NCBI RefSeq assembly: GCF_009659535.1
Contig: NZ_VJZZ01000008.1
Span: 312,001-376,000, forward strand
Direction of reading: 5' to 3'
Source of the DNA: Aggregicoccus sp. 17bor-14
Lineage (GTDB): Bacteria; Myxococcota; Myxococcia; Myxococcales; Myxococcaceae
Length of the DNA stretch: 64,000 nt
Translations under genes and position numbers: made by a program
Shown here: positions 34,277-42,604 of the stretch, in pieces
How the letters are laid out: the number at the start of each line of letters is the position of its first letter
Position numbering within the stretch: position 1 is the first letter of the stretch
The notes under the pieces: generated by a model
Database searches by the model: none
What the model was told of the DNA's origin: nothing
The model's input: only the letters and a program-made list of their open reading frames with translations

Positions 34277-35314
34277 ATGGGGGCGCCCATGCCCACCTTC
34301 GATCCCAACGCGGCCGCGGCCGCCGACTCCGGCATCTTCGGCCTCCCGCACACCCCGGATGAGGCCCACGTCGTCATCCTCCCCGTCCCCTTCGAGGCCA
34401 CCACCAGCTACGGCGGCGGCACCAGCGAGGGCCCCCGCGCGGTGCTCGAGGCGAGCCGCCAGGTGGACCTCTTCGACATCGAGACGGGCCGCCCCTACGC
34501 GCGCGGCATTGCGATGCTGGAGGAGCCGGGCGAGGTGCGCGCCTGGAACGCGCGCGCGAAGCAGCTCGCCACCCCCATCGTCGAGGCGGGCGGCGTGACG
34601 CCGGAGCTGCAGGCGGCTTGCGACGAGGTGAACGCCCTGTGCGAGCGGATGAACGAGGCGGTGTACCGGGCCACGCGCGAGTGGCTGCAGAAGGGCAAGC
34701 GCGTGGGCGTGCTGGGGGGAGATCACAGCGTGCCCTTCGGCGCCATCCGCGCGCACGCCGAGAAGTACCCGGGCCTGGGGCTCCTGCACCTGGATGCCCA
34801 CGCGGACCTGCGCAACGCGTACGAGGGCTTCCAGTGGAGCCACGCCTCCATCTTCCACAACGTGATGGAGCGCATCCCGGGCGTGGCCAAGCTGGTGCAG
34901 GTGGGCATCCGCGACCTCGGTGAGGCGGAGCACGACTACATCGAGCAGTCCAAGGGACGGGTGAAGACCTACTTCGATGCGCAGCTGCAGCACGCGCGCT
35001 TCGAGGGCACGCCGTGGAACCGCCAGGTGGACGAGATCGTGAGCCACCTGCCCCAGCACGTGTACCTCACCTTCGACATCGACGGGCTGGACCCGGTGCT
35101 CTGCCCGCACACCGGCACGCCCGTGCCCGGCGGCCTCAGCTTCCCCGAGGTCAACGCGCTCATCGCGGGCGTGGTGCGCTCGGGCCGGACCATCGTCGGC
35201 TTCGACCTGGACGAGGTGGCGCCCGACGCGGAGGGCGGCGAGTGGGACGGCAACGTGGGCGCGCGCCTGCTCTACAAGATGATCGGCTGGATGCTGAAGT
35301 CCGAGGCGAAGTAG
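34277..35314 (+). CDS. Arginase/agmatinase-family Mn2+ ureohydrolase
   Basis: A 345-residue binuclear-manganese hydrolase. All metal ligands are visible: His150 (GGDH), Asp173, His175 and Asp177 (DAHADLR), and Asp267 and Asp269 (FDIDGLDP). Start is ATG 34277; ATG 34289 (MPTFDPNAAA) is also possible. The overall pattern, with SYGGGTSEGPRAVLEAS near the N-terminus, favours agmatinase or guanidine-type substrates over arginine, but the family is broad. It follows the quinone oxidoreductase gene by eight bases. Confidence 0.9.
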   Translation: MGAPMPTFDPNAAAAADSGIFGLPHTPDEAHVVILPVPFEATTSYGGGTSEGPRAVLEASRQVDLFDIETGRPYARGIAMLEEPGEVRAWNARAKQLATPIVEAGGVTPELQAACDEVNALCERMNEAVYRATREWLQKGKRVGVLGGDHSVPFGAIRAHAEKYPGLGLLHLDAHADLRNAYEGFQWSHASIFHNVMERIPGVAKLVQVGIRDLGEAEHDYIEQSKGRVKTYFDAQLQHARFEGTPWNRQVDEIVSHLPQHVYLTFDIDGLDPVLCPHTGTPVPGGLSFPEVNALIAGVVRSGRTIVGFDLDEVAPDAEGGEWDGNVGARLLYKMIGWMLKSEAK

Positions 35315-35325
35315 CCCGAGGACCT

Positions 35326-36360
35326 CTAGCCGTTGCCCGCGCGCCGGCTGGGCCCGGTGCGCGGCAGGAGCACGCTGAAGGCAGAGCCGCGCTCGGGGGT
35401 GCAGTCCGCCGAGATGGCGCCCCCGTGCAGCCGGACGATCTGCGCCGCGGCGCTCAGGCCCGTGTGGGCCCCTTCCGCGCGCGGCCGCTCGAAGAGCCGG
35501 GGCAGCTCCTCGGCGCTCACGGCCGGCCCCTCGTCGCGCACCTGGATGGTGGCGAGCGCGGAGTTCGTCTGCAGCCGTATCTCGACCGGGCCGCCCGCGT
35601 GCACCGCGCGGTCCAGCAGCGCGTCCAGCGCCTGGCGCAGGCGCTCCGGGTCGAAGCGCGCCGGCACTGCCTCGTCCGGGGCGCTGAGGTGCAGCTGGGC
35701 GAAGGGCGCGCGCTCGCGCCACGCCGAGAGCACGCCGCGCAGGTGCGCGCCGAGGTCCCCGTTCACCGGGCGCAGCGCCACCTCGCGCGGCTCGAGGCCG
35801 GCGGCGCCCTGCAGGCCCCGCACGAGCACCTCCATCTGGCCCAGCTGCGCCGAGAGCGCCTGTAGGGCAGCGCCGTCGGCGCCGGAGCCCTGCAGCCGCT
35901 CGAGCTGCGAGCGCGCCGCGGCGAGCGTGCCCTCGAGCGCGCGCGCCGCGCCCCAGGTGGAGTCGGGCTCGTGCGCCGCGCCCGGCAGCGCAGCGTCCGC
36001 ACCCGTCCCCTCGACCTGCGCGAGCGCCGCGCGGAGCACGGCCTCGAACTCGTCGATCTCGAAGGGCTTCTGCAGGAAGGCGTGCGCCTCGGGCGCGCCC
36101 TGCGCGAGCACGCCGGAGAGCAGGATGACCGGCACGTCCTCGAGCCCGGGCTCGCGGCGCAGGGCGCGGCACAGCTCGAGGCCGCTGCAGCGCGGCATCA
36201 CGTGATCGGTGACCACGAGCTGCGGGCGCCGGGCGCGCGCGAGCCGCAGGGCCTCCGCTCCGTCGCGCGCCTGCAGCACCTCGTGCCCCAGGTCCTCGAC
36301 CACCTGGCTGAGCACCTCGAGCACCGCGGGCTCATCGTCGGCGACCAGGACCAGGCTCAT
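35326..36360 (-). CDS. Response-regulator receiver fused to a degenerate ATPase domain
   Basis: A 344-residue protein from ATG 36360 after GGAGG. Residues 1-118 are a canonical receiver (acidic Asp8-Asp9, phospho-acceptor Asp52 in VVTDHVMP, Lys98 in LQKPF). Residues about 150-205 form a helical dimerisation-like segment with no phosphorylatable His, and 215-335 an HATPase-like domain whose N-box lacks its Asn (ALLDRAVHAG) and whose G1 box is DEGPAV instead of DxGxG. It is probably not an active kinase. It is divergent from the HtrA-like protease gene. It probably acts as a phosphorylation-controlled binding protein. Confidence 0.85.
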   Translation of the reverse strand: MSLVLVADDEPAVLEVLSQVVEDLGHEVLQARDGAEALRLARARRPQLVVTDHVMPRCSGLELCRALRREPGLEDVPVILLSGVLAQGAPEAHAFLQKPFEIDEFEAVLRAALAQVEGTGADAALPGAAHEPDSTWGAARALEGTLAAARSQLERLQGSGADGAALQALSAQLGQMEVLVRGLQGAAGLEPREVALRPVNGDLGAHLRGVLSAWRERAPFAQLHLSAPDEAVPARFDPERLRQALDALLDRAVHAGGPVEIRLQTNSALATIQVRDEGPAVSAEELPRLFERPRAEGAHTGLSAAAQIVRLHGGAISADCTPERGSAFSVLLPRTGPSRRAGNG

Positions 36361-36386
36361 CCCCCTACCCTCCTTCAGCGAATGCT

Positions 36387-36406
36387 CCCGCGGACTACTC
36401 CGCGGG
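36387..36406. promoter_or_regulatory. Inverted repeat upstream of the receiver gene
   Basis: Perfect 8-base arms CCCGCGGA/TCCGCGGG with a CTAC loop. It lies 26 bases upstream of the start at 36360 in the divergent gap with the HtrA-like gene and could be an operator or an RNA hairpin in the leader. Confidence 0.4.
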
Positions 36407-36478
36407 CAGGGGGCCGGTGTAAGCAACGGCGAGCAGGGCCTCCAGCGACGGCGCGTCCGCTGGGGTCTTCCGAACAAT

Positions 36479-36494
36479 CGCCCCGTCCGGGGCG
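36479..36494. promoter_or_regulatory. Second inverted repeat in the same divergent gap
   Basis: Arms CGCCCC/GGGGCG around GTCC, 50 bases upstream of the HtrA-like gene start. It is followed by GATTCCAGATCGATCCCGG, a direct-repeat-like stretch. Together with the repeat at 36387 it may form control sites for the two divergent genes. Confidence 0.3.
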
Positions 36495-36544
36495 CGACAG
36501 TCGGGGTCGATTCCAGATCGATCCCGGACGTACGGAGGTCGAGC

Positions 36545-37870
36545 GTGAACACGAGCGGAGTGCAGCGGGGACTGGTGCTGGTGCTGGCGCTGCTGGCCAC
36601 GGAGGCCGCGGCGCAGGGGACCCTCGCTCGCAGGCGCGATGCGGTGGTGGACGTGGTGCAGCGGGTGGGCCCGGCGGTGGTCTACATCGGCACCGAGCAG
36701 GAGGTGCAGCGGCGCTTTCGCGGCGGCGGCAGCATGTTCGACGAGCTGTTCGGCGGACAGGAGCGCCAGACGGTGCAGAGCCTGGGCAGCGGCGTCATCA
36801 TCCAGGGGCCGGGCAACGCGGGGCCGCTCATCGTCACCAACGATCACGTCATCCGCGGCGCCTCGTCCATCCACGTGGTGCTCGCGGACGGGCGGCAGCT
36901 GGACGCGGAGGTCATCGGCAGCGACGCGGACAACGATCTCGCCGTGCTGCGCGTGGCCGCGAAGGCGCCCCTGCCCACCGCGAAGCTGGGCACCAGCAGC
37001 GACCTGATGATCGGCGAGACGGTGATCGCCATCGGCAGCCCCTTCGGCCTGTCCAAGACGGTGACCGCGGGCGTGGTCTCCGCCGTGGGGCGCACCTTCC
37101 GCGCCGAGGGCCGCGTCTACAACGACTTCGTGCAGACGGATGCCGCCATCAACCCGGGCAACTCCGGCGGGCCCCTGCTCAACGTGGAGGGGGACGTCAT
37201 CGGCATCAACACCGCCATCTTCGCGAGCGCGCAGGGCATCGGCTTCGCGATCCCCGCGGACAAGGTGCGGCGCATCGTGGAGGAGCTCACCCGCTTCGGG
37301 AAGGTGCGCCCCGCGTGGGTGGGCGTGGACGCGGAGGACCTCAGCCCGCGCCAGGCGCAGCGCCTGGGGTGGGACCGCACCTACGGCGCGGTGGTGAGCG
37401 CGGTGGAGCCGGGCAGCCCCGCGGAGGCCGCGGGCGTGCGCCGCGGCGACGTGGTGGCGGAGCTCGCGGGCACCCGCATCCAGGACGCCGAGGACTTCGA
37501 GGTGCGCGCGCGCGGCTACCCCGCGCGCAGCAGCTTCCCGCTCACGGTGTTCCGCGACGGGCAGCTGCGCACGCTGCAGGTGACGCCGGTGGAGTTCCCC
37601 GCGCGGCTCGTCGAGGGGCTCGCGTGGGACCGGCTCGGCCTGCGCGTGCGCGAGGCGCGCGGCGGGCTGCAGCTCACCCAGGTGCGCCCCGACTCGGCGG
37701 CGGAGCAGGCGGGGCTCGAGCCCGGAGACCTGCTGCTGCGCGTGAACAACGTGCCGGTGAAGGACGCGGGCACCTTCCGAGAGGCGCTGCTCAACGCGCG
37801 CCAGGCCCGCAGCGTGCTGCTGCTCGTGGGGCGAGGTCGGTACGCCTACCACCTCACCCTTCCCTTCTGA
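36545..37870 (+). CDS. HtrA/DegP-like S1C serine protease with two PDZ domains
   Basis: A 441-residue exported protease from GTG 36545 after GGAGGT. Signal peptide: LVLVLALLATEAAAQ. The catalytic triad is His101 (VTNDHVI), Asp131 (DADNDLAVL) and Ser207 (NPGNSGGP). PDZ1 spans about 255-350 and PDZ2 about 355-440. It should degrade or chaperone misfolded periplasmic proteins. The PDZ domains probably gate the active site. The next gene is a membrane pseudokinase 28 bases downstream, suggesting a shared transcript and a signalling link. Confidence 0.95.
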   Translation: MNTSGVQRGLVLVLALLATEAAAQGTLARRRDAVVDVVQRVGPAVVYIGTEQEVQRRFRGGGSMFDELFGGQERQTVQSLGSGVIIQGPGNAGPLIVTNDHVIRGASSIHVVLADGRQLDAEVIGSDADNDLAVLRVAAKAPLPTAKLGTSSDLMIGETVIAIGSPFGLSKTVTAGVVSAVGRTFRAEGRVYNDFVQTDAAINPGNSGGPLLNVEGDVIGINTAIFASAQGIGFAIPADKVRRIVEELTRFGKVRPAWVGVDAEDLSPRQAQRLGWDRTYGAVVSAVEPGSPAEAAGVRRGDVVAELAGTRIQDAEDFEVRARGYPARSSFPLTVFRDGQLRTLQVTPVEFPARLVEGLAWDRLGLRVREARGGLQLTQVRPDSAAEQAGLEPGDLLLRVNNVPVKDAGTFREALLNARQARSVLLLVGRGRYAYHLTLPF

Positions 37871-37898
37871 GAGCGCCGTCCCCTAGAGTCGCCGGCCC

Positions 37899-39527
37899 AT
37901 GAGTCAGCCGCGCTACGTCACCCTGGGCTCCCTGCACGCCGGCAAGGGCTCGCGCGCGGTGCTGGGCTGGTCCCTCGACTCGGCCCGCCCCGTGGTCCTC
38001 GTGCGGGCGCCAGACGCGCTGGTGCAGGACCCGGCGCTGCTGGAGGAGCTGCGGCGCGAGACGGCGCGCGCCTGCGTGCTGGAGCACCCGAACATCCTGC
38101 GGGTGCACGGGCTCGCGGCGCTGGAGGGCGGCTACGCGCGGGTGACCGAGTTCGCGGACGGCGAGCCCCTGCGCCAGGTGCTCGAGCGCGTGGGCCGCCT
38201 CAGCGTGGCGCACGCGGTGCGGCTGGCCGCGGACGTGGCCATGGGCGTGCACTACGCGCACCTGGCCGGCAACGACGACGGCACACCCCTGGTGCACGGC
38301 GACCTGCGCCCCGAGACGCTGATGCTCGGCTTCGACGGCGCCTGCAAGGTGACGGGCTACGGGGCGCTCGGCGTCGCGCCGCGCGAGCCCGAGGGCCGGC
38401 GCGTGCGCAACCGCCGCCGCTACTGTGCGCCGGAGCAGCTGCTGGGCGGGCGCAGCGCCGTGACAGTGCAGTCGGACGTGCTGCTGCTCGCGCTCACCGT
38501 CTTCGAGTGCCTCGCGGGCGAGCACCCCTTCGCGCACGCCTCCGACCTGGATGCCGCGCTGCTGCTCGAGCCGCTCCCCGCGCGCCCGGACCTCATCCCG
38601 GGGCCGCTCGATGCCGTGCTGAGGCGCGCCTGTGCGAAGCGCGCCGAGGACCGCTACCCCTCGATGCTCGCCCTGCGCGATGCCCTGCTCGCCGCGGCCG
38701 AGCCGCACGCCTCCGCGCAGGAGCTCGCGGCCCTCATGGCGCGGGCCTTCCCGCCCGAGGACCCCGCGCGCGCGGCGCGGGCGGCCCTCATCGCGCGCGC
38801 TCCGTCCCCGCACGTCGAGGCCCCGCTCGTCGGCTCCCCGCTGGAGCTGCTGCCGCCGCCCGCGCCGCGCCGACGACCCGAGCCGGCCGCGCCCGCCGAG
38901 CCTGCGACTCCGGCGGAGCTGCCGCGCGCAGCGCCCGTGGGCCTGATGCTCGCGGGCGCGGCGGGACTTGCCCTGCTGGTGGCGGGCATCCTCTGGGCGG
39001 TGCGCGGGCCCGGGCCTCGCGAGGCGACCGGGGCCTCCGTCCTGCCAGACGCGGGCGCGCCCGCTGCGCTCGCGGCGGCCCCGGCTCCATCCGCCTCCCC
39101 CGCCGACGCGGGAGCGCCGCTCGCTGAGCTGGACCTCGTGGTGGAGCCCGCGGTGGAGGTGTGGCTGGGAGAGACCTCGCTGGGCCGCACCCCGCTCAAG
39201 GCGTCCTTGCCGCCCGGCCGCCACCTGCTCGCGCTGCGCAACCCCGCGCTGGGCATCTACACCGCGCGCGCGGTGACGGTGGGCGCGAGCGGGCGCGTGG
39301 CCCAGAGCGTGTACCTGGCGCGCGGCTACGTGGTGGTGAGCGCGCCGGAGGGCGCGAGCATCCGCGTGGACGGCAAGGCCTACGGGAGCGCTCCGGTGGG
39401 CGAGCTCGCGCTCTACGAGGGCGAGCACCACCTGGTGGTGGACGCCGCGGGGGCGCGCTGGCAGCAGGGCTTCCGGCTCGAGCCGAACCAGCGCGTGCGC
39501 TTCGACGTGGCCTTCGAGACGCCCTGA
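37899..39527 (+). CDS. Membrane pseudokinase with C-terminal PEGA-like domains
   Basis: A 542-residue protein. Residues 1-265 have the Ser/Thr protein-kinase fold (ILRVHGLAALEGGYARVTEF; PEQLLGG) but lack catalytic residues: the ATP-binding Lys of VAIK is Arg36, HRDLKPxN is HGDLRPET (Asp135 kept, Asn lost to Thr140), and DFG is GYG (153-155). A Pro/Ala-rich linker and a membrane helix (about 346-367) follow, then a periplasmic part with two PEGA-like beta units (about 408-540). The kinase-like domain is cytoplasmic and probably a binding module. It follows the HtrA gene by 28 bases. Confidence 0.88.
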   Translation: MSQPRYVTLGSLHAGKGSRAVLGWSLDSARPVVLVRAPDALVQDPALLEELRRETARACVLEHPNILRVHGLAALEGGYARVTEFADGEPLRQVLERVGRLSVAHAVRLAADVAMGVHYAHLAGNDDGTPLVHGDLRPETLMLGFDGACKVTGYGALGVAPREPEGRRVRNRRRYCAPEQLLGGRSAVTVQSDVLLLALTVFECLAGEHPFAHASDLDAALLLEPLPARPDLIPGPLDAVLRRACAKRAEDRYPSMLALRDALLAAAEPHASAQELAALMARAFPPEDPARAARAALIARAPSPHVEAPLVGSPLELLPPPAPRRRPEPAAPAEPATPAELPRAAPVGLMLAGAAGLALLVAGILWAVRGPGPREATGASVLPDAGAPAALAAAPAPSASPADAGAPLAELDLVVEPAVEVWLGETSLGRTPLKASLPPGRHLLALRNPALGIYTARAVTVGASGRVAQSVYLARGYVVVSAPEGASIRVDGKAYGSAPVGELALYEGEHHLVVDAAGARWQQGFRLEPNQRVRFDVAFETP

Positions 39528-39531
39528 GCGC

Positions 39532-40770
39532 TCAGCCGCCCTTGCGCTTGCGGATCATCGCCTCGTACGAGCGGCCCACGCTCTGCGAGAGGATGAGCAG
39601 CTCGCCCACGTCCGGCGTGGTGAGCTGGTCCGGCCCGTCGTCCACGTACAGGATGTGCACCACCTTGCCGCGCACCAGCAGCGGCAGCATGACGGCGGTG
39701 GTGGGCGCGCCGGCGCCGAGCAGCTTGTAGAAGACGGCTGCCGCGGCGTCCGCGCGCACCGGCCCCACGAAGTGCGAGCGGGTGTCGCGCACCAGCTTGA
39801 AGGTGCTCGGGTTGCGCAGCGCGATGCCGATGCGCCGCACCGCCGCGTCGCGCACCCCCTGCCCCAGGCCGTGCCAGCCGGTGACCAGGTCGCCCTGCAC
39901 CGAGAGCAGCAGGCTGCGCTTCCACTTGCCCAGCGCGAAGCGCAGCACGGTGGCCGCCACGTCCTCGCGGTCCGAGCTGCGCGCGAGCTCCGCCTGCGCC
40001 TGCGCGAAGGTGAGCGGGGTGAGGGTGCGGGGCGGGCTGGGCGGCACGGGCGCGGGAGGCGGCGCCGGCATCGTGAGCGGCAGCGGGGCCGCGGCGGCGG
40101 GCTGCGCGGGCTCGACGGGCGCGGGCGGCGGCACGGGCGCTGCGCGCGGGGCTGGCGCCTCGGGCGCGGGCGCGGTTGCAGGCGCCGCGCCTCCCTCGAG
40201 CGCCTGGGCGTAGAGGGCCTGGAACTCGTCCTCGCCCATCAGATCGCCCGTGCTCGGTGCGAGGCGCCCATCTCCGCGCGCCTGCGGGGCGGCCGTGGGA
40301 GCGGCCGGGCGCGCGGGCCGCGCGGTCTCCAGGTCGATGGCGCGGATGGGCCGGAAGCTGCGGCAGTAGCGGCGCTGCAGCTGGTTCATCCGGAACTCGG
40401 GGATGAGCACCGGCACCACCCGCTTGCCCGTGCGGAACGCCAGCTCGTCCAGCGTGGCCACGTCGTGCGGGTTGGTGATCGCCACGCTCAGGCGCGTGCC
40501 GTCCAGCCGCATCGGCAGGTAGTCCTTGTCGTCCGCGTGGTCCAGGTCCACCAGGCTCAACGCCTTGGGGTCGGGCACCATCTCGCCGGAGGCGAAGGGC
40601 ATGTTGTGCTGCCGGCCGAGGCAGCGCGCGAGGTTCTGCTCGGACAGCAGCCCCATCTCGACCAGGTTGGTGCCCAGCCGCCCACCCTGGACCACCTGGG
40701 CCTCGAGGCCCTCCTCGAGCGCCTCGGCGGTGAGGAGCCTCTCGGCCAGCAGCAGTTCACCCAGGCGCAT
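39532..40770 (-). CDS. MshEN (GspE N-terminal)-domain protein with C-terminal GAF-like domain
   Basis: A 412-residue protein from ATG 40770 (MRLGELLLAERLL). The first 140 residues have the MshEN/T2SSE-N pattern (LLLAERLLTAEALEEGL; LGTNLVEMGLLSEQ), known to bind c-di-GMP in some ATPases. A Pro/Ala-rich linker (about 170-260) leads to a GAF-like domain (about 262-405). No ATPase follows, so it is a regulator, not a pilus or secretion motor. Such proteins are frequent in myxobacteria. Convergent with the pseudokinase gene (four-base gap). Confidence 0.82.
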   Translation of the reverse strand: MRLGELLLAERLLTAEALEEGLEAQVVQGGRLGTNLVEMGLLSEQNLARCLGRQHNMPFASGEMVPDPKALSLVDLDHADDKDYLPMRLDGTRLSVAITNPHDVATLDELAFRTGKRVVPVLIPEFRMNQLQRRYCRSFRPIRAIDLETARPARPAAPTAAPQARGDGRLAPSTGDLMGEDEFQALYAQALEGGAAPATAPAPEAPAPRAAPVPPPAPVEPAQPAAAAPLPLTMPAPPPAPVPPSPPRTLTPLTFAQAQAELARSSDREDVAATVLRFALGKWKRSLLLSVQGDLVTGWHGLGQGVRDAAVRRIGIALRNPSTFKLVRDTRSHFVGPVRADAAAAVFYKLLGAGAPTTAVMLPLLVRGKVVHILYVDDGPDQLTTPDVGELLILSQSVGRSYEAMIRKRKGG

Positions 40771-40814
40771 TGAGGTGCTTGTACCCGCGGCCCGCCCGCC
40801 CGGCAAGGCGGCCC

Positions 40815-41216
40815 TCAGTCCTCCGGGTGGTGGCTGAGCGCGATGCGGTTGCCCTCGGGGTCGCGCACGTAGAGGCTCCAGCGCGTCTGGTGCTCGAGCG
40901 GGACGCCCGCCCGGGCGAAGGCCGCGAGCGCGCCCTCGCGCGCGGCGCGGGGGATGCGGAAGGCGAGCAGCAGGAGGCCCGGGCGGCCGTGGCGGAAGGG
41001 CTCCTCGAGCAGCTCCCGGGGGGGCGGGTGGGAGGCCGCCTCGATCGCGAGGAAGCCGCCCCCGGGCACCCCCACCCAGATGCTGCGCAGCGAGCCGTCC
41101 GGGTGCAGGTGGCGCTGCAGCTCGGGGAAGCCGAGCAGGTCCCGGTAGAAGGCGGCGGTGCGCTCCAGGTCGTGCACCTGGAGGGCGACATGGTGAAAGC
41201 CCTGAACGTCCGTCAT
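40815..41216 (-). CDS. VOC-family (glyoxalase/dioxygenase-fold) protein
   Basis: A 133-residue single-domain vicinal-oxygen-chelate protein. The N-terminal FHHVALQVHDLERTAAFYRD and C-terminal YVRDPEGNRIAL are typical of the fold; putative metal ligands are the early His and a C-terminal Glu (DPEGN). The activity (lyase, dioxygenase or resistance-type) cannot be fixed. Its ATG lies 26 bases from the divergent receiver-DUF4388 gene. Confidence 0.88.
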   Translation of the reverse strand: MTDVQGFHHVALQVHDLERTAAFYRDLLGFPELQRHLHPDGSLRSIWVGVPGGGFLAIEAASHPPPRELLEEPFRHGRPGLLLLAFRIPRAAREGALAAFARAGVPLEHQTRWSLYVRDPEGNRIALSHHPED

Positions 41217-41242
41217 GCGCGGATGCTACGCTGCGCCCCCCC

Positions 41243-42604
41243 ATGGCGCGACTGCTCTTCGTCGAGGACAACCACGAGCTCGCCTCGCTGATGGCCGCTG
41301 CGGCCGGCGCCCGGGGCCATGCGGCCCACGCCGTGCACTCGGGCGAGGAGGGGCTCGCCGCGGCGCGCGAGCGCGGCTTCGACGCAGCCGTGGTGGACCT
41401 GCTCCTGCCGGACATGCGCGGCGGCGAGGTGCTCGCCGAGCTGCGGCTGCTGGGGCTGCCCGCGGTCGCCATCAGCGGCGTGTACAAGGGGGACCGCTTC
41501 GCGCGCGAGGCCGTGGAGGTGCACGGCGCGCGCGCCTTCTTCGAGAAGCCCTTCGAGCTCTCCGCCCTCCTCGAGTCGCTCGAGCGCCTGGTGGGCACCG
41601 CGGTGCCCCCGCCCGAGGGACCCGAGCCGGCCGCCGAGCTGGAGGAGCTGCTGCCGCTCGAGGAGTCGGACGTGGCCCCCGAGCCGCGAGCGCCGGCTCC
41701 GCCCCCGCAGCCGAGCCCGCCCGCGAAGGCCCCGGAGCCCGCGCTGCCCCCTGCGGCTCCTGCCCCCGCCGCGCTGCCCCTGCCCTTCGCCGAGCGCGAG
41801 CGGGTGTGGGCCAAGGGCGGCAGCGCCCCGGCCGCGGCAGCAGCACGCCCCGCCCTTCCCGACTGGCAGCTGGCCGGAGACCTCGCCACCACCGCCGTGC
41901 CCCGGCTGCTCAACGCGTACTACGAGGCGCGGCACGGCGGAGAGCTGAAGCTGCGCCAGGGCCAGGTGCTCAAGGTCGTGTACTTCGAGGCGGGACGCCC
42001 GGTGTACGCCGCCTCGAACCTCGCGCAGGAGCGCTTCGGGCGCTTCTGCGTGCGCCGCGGCGTGCTCACCGAGACGGACCTGCAGCAGGTGGCGGCGCTG
42101 TGCCAGGAGCAGAACGTGCGCACCGGCGAGGCCATGGTGCGGCTCGGGCTCCTCCGCGAGGAGCAGCGGCGCGAGCTGCTCGAGCAGCAGGTGAAGGAGA
42201 TCCTCTGGGCCACCTTCGCCTGGACCAGCGGCTCCTACGGCTTCAGCCCCCAGCGCCCGCAGCGCTCGGACCTGGTGCGCCTCTCGGTGTTCCCGGGAGA
42301 CCTCATCCTCGAGGGCGTGCTGCGCACCGAGTCGCTCGTGCAGCTGCGCCAGCACATGCGCGCCGGACGCAAGCTCTTCCCCCGCACGGACCCTCCCTAC
42401 GGCCTCAACGAGTTCTCGCTCAGCGGCGGCCAGGCGCTGCTGCTCGCGTACGCGGACGGGAGCAAGACCGTCGAGGACCTGCTCACGCTCACGGACCTCC
42501 CGGAGCGAGAGGCGCTCGGGACGCTGCGGGCCTTCGAGCTGCTGGGGCTGGTGGAGGAGCGCAGCGGGGACGCCGCCCGGCGGCGGATCACCTTCGGGCT
42601 CTAG
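41243..42604 (+). CDS. Receiver domain fused to DUF4388 (PATAN-type) domain
   Basis: A 453-residue protein. Residues 1-115 are a receiver (phospho-acceptor Asp in AAVVDLLLPD, Lys in FFEKPF). A Pro-rich linker (about 130-205) is followed by a DUF4388/PATAN domain (about 210-420), recognised by LAGDLATTAVPRLLNAYY and FYEAGRPVYAAS-like stretches (KVVYFEAGRPVYAAS here). DUF4388 occurs in myxobacterial and cyanobacterial signalling proteins and binds partners or ligands. The 3' end overlaps the convergent MYXO-CTERM gene by four bases (CTAG). Confidence 0.87.
   Translation: MARLLFVEDNHELASLMAAAAGARGHAAHAVHSGEEGLAAARERGFDAAVVDLLLPDMRGGEVLAELRLLGLPAVAISGVYKGDRFAREAVEVHGARAFFEKPFELSALLESLERLVGTAVPPPEGPEPAAELEELLPLEESDVAPEPRAPAPPPQPSPPAKAPEPALPPAAPAPAALPLPFAERERVWAKGGSAPAAAAARPALPDWQLAGDLATTAVPRLLNAYYEARHGGELKLRQGQVLKVVYFEAGRPVYAASNLAQERFGRFCVRRGVLTETDLQQVAALCQEQNVRTGEAMVRLGLLREEQRRELLEQQVKEILWATFAWTSGSYGFSPQRPQRSDLVRLSVFPGDLILEGVLRTESLVQLRQHMRAGRKLFPRTDPPYGLNEFSLSGGQALLLAYADGSKTVEDLLTLTDLPEREALGTLRAFELLGLVEERSGDAARRRITFGL

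Noticed and set aside
37899-39527. Active Ser/Thr protein kinase
   Set aside because: The ATP-binding Lys, catalytic-loop Asn and DFG Asp are all replaced; a catalytic role is unlikely.
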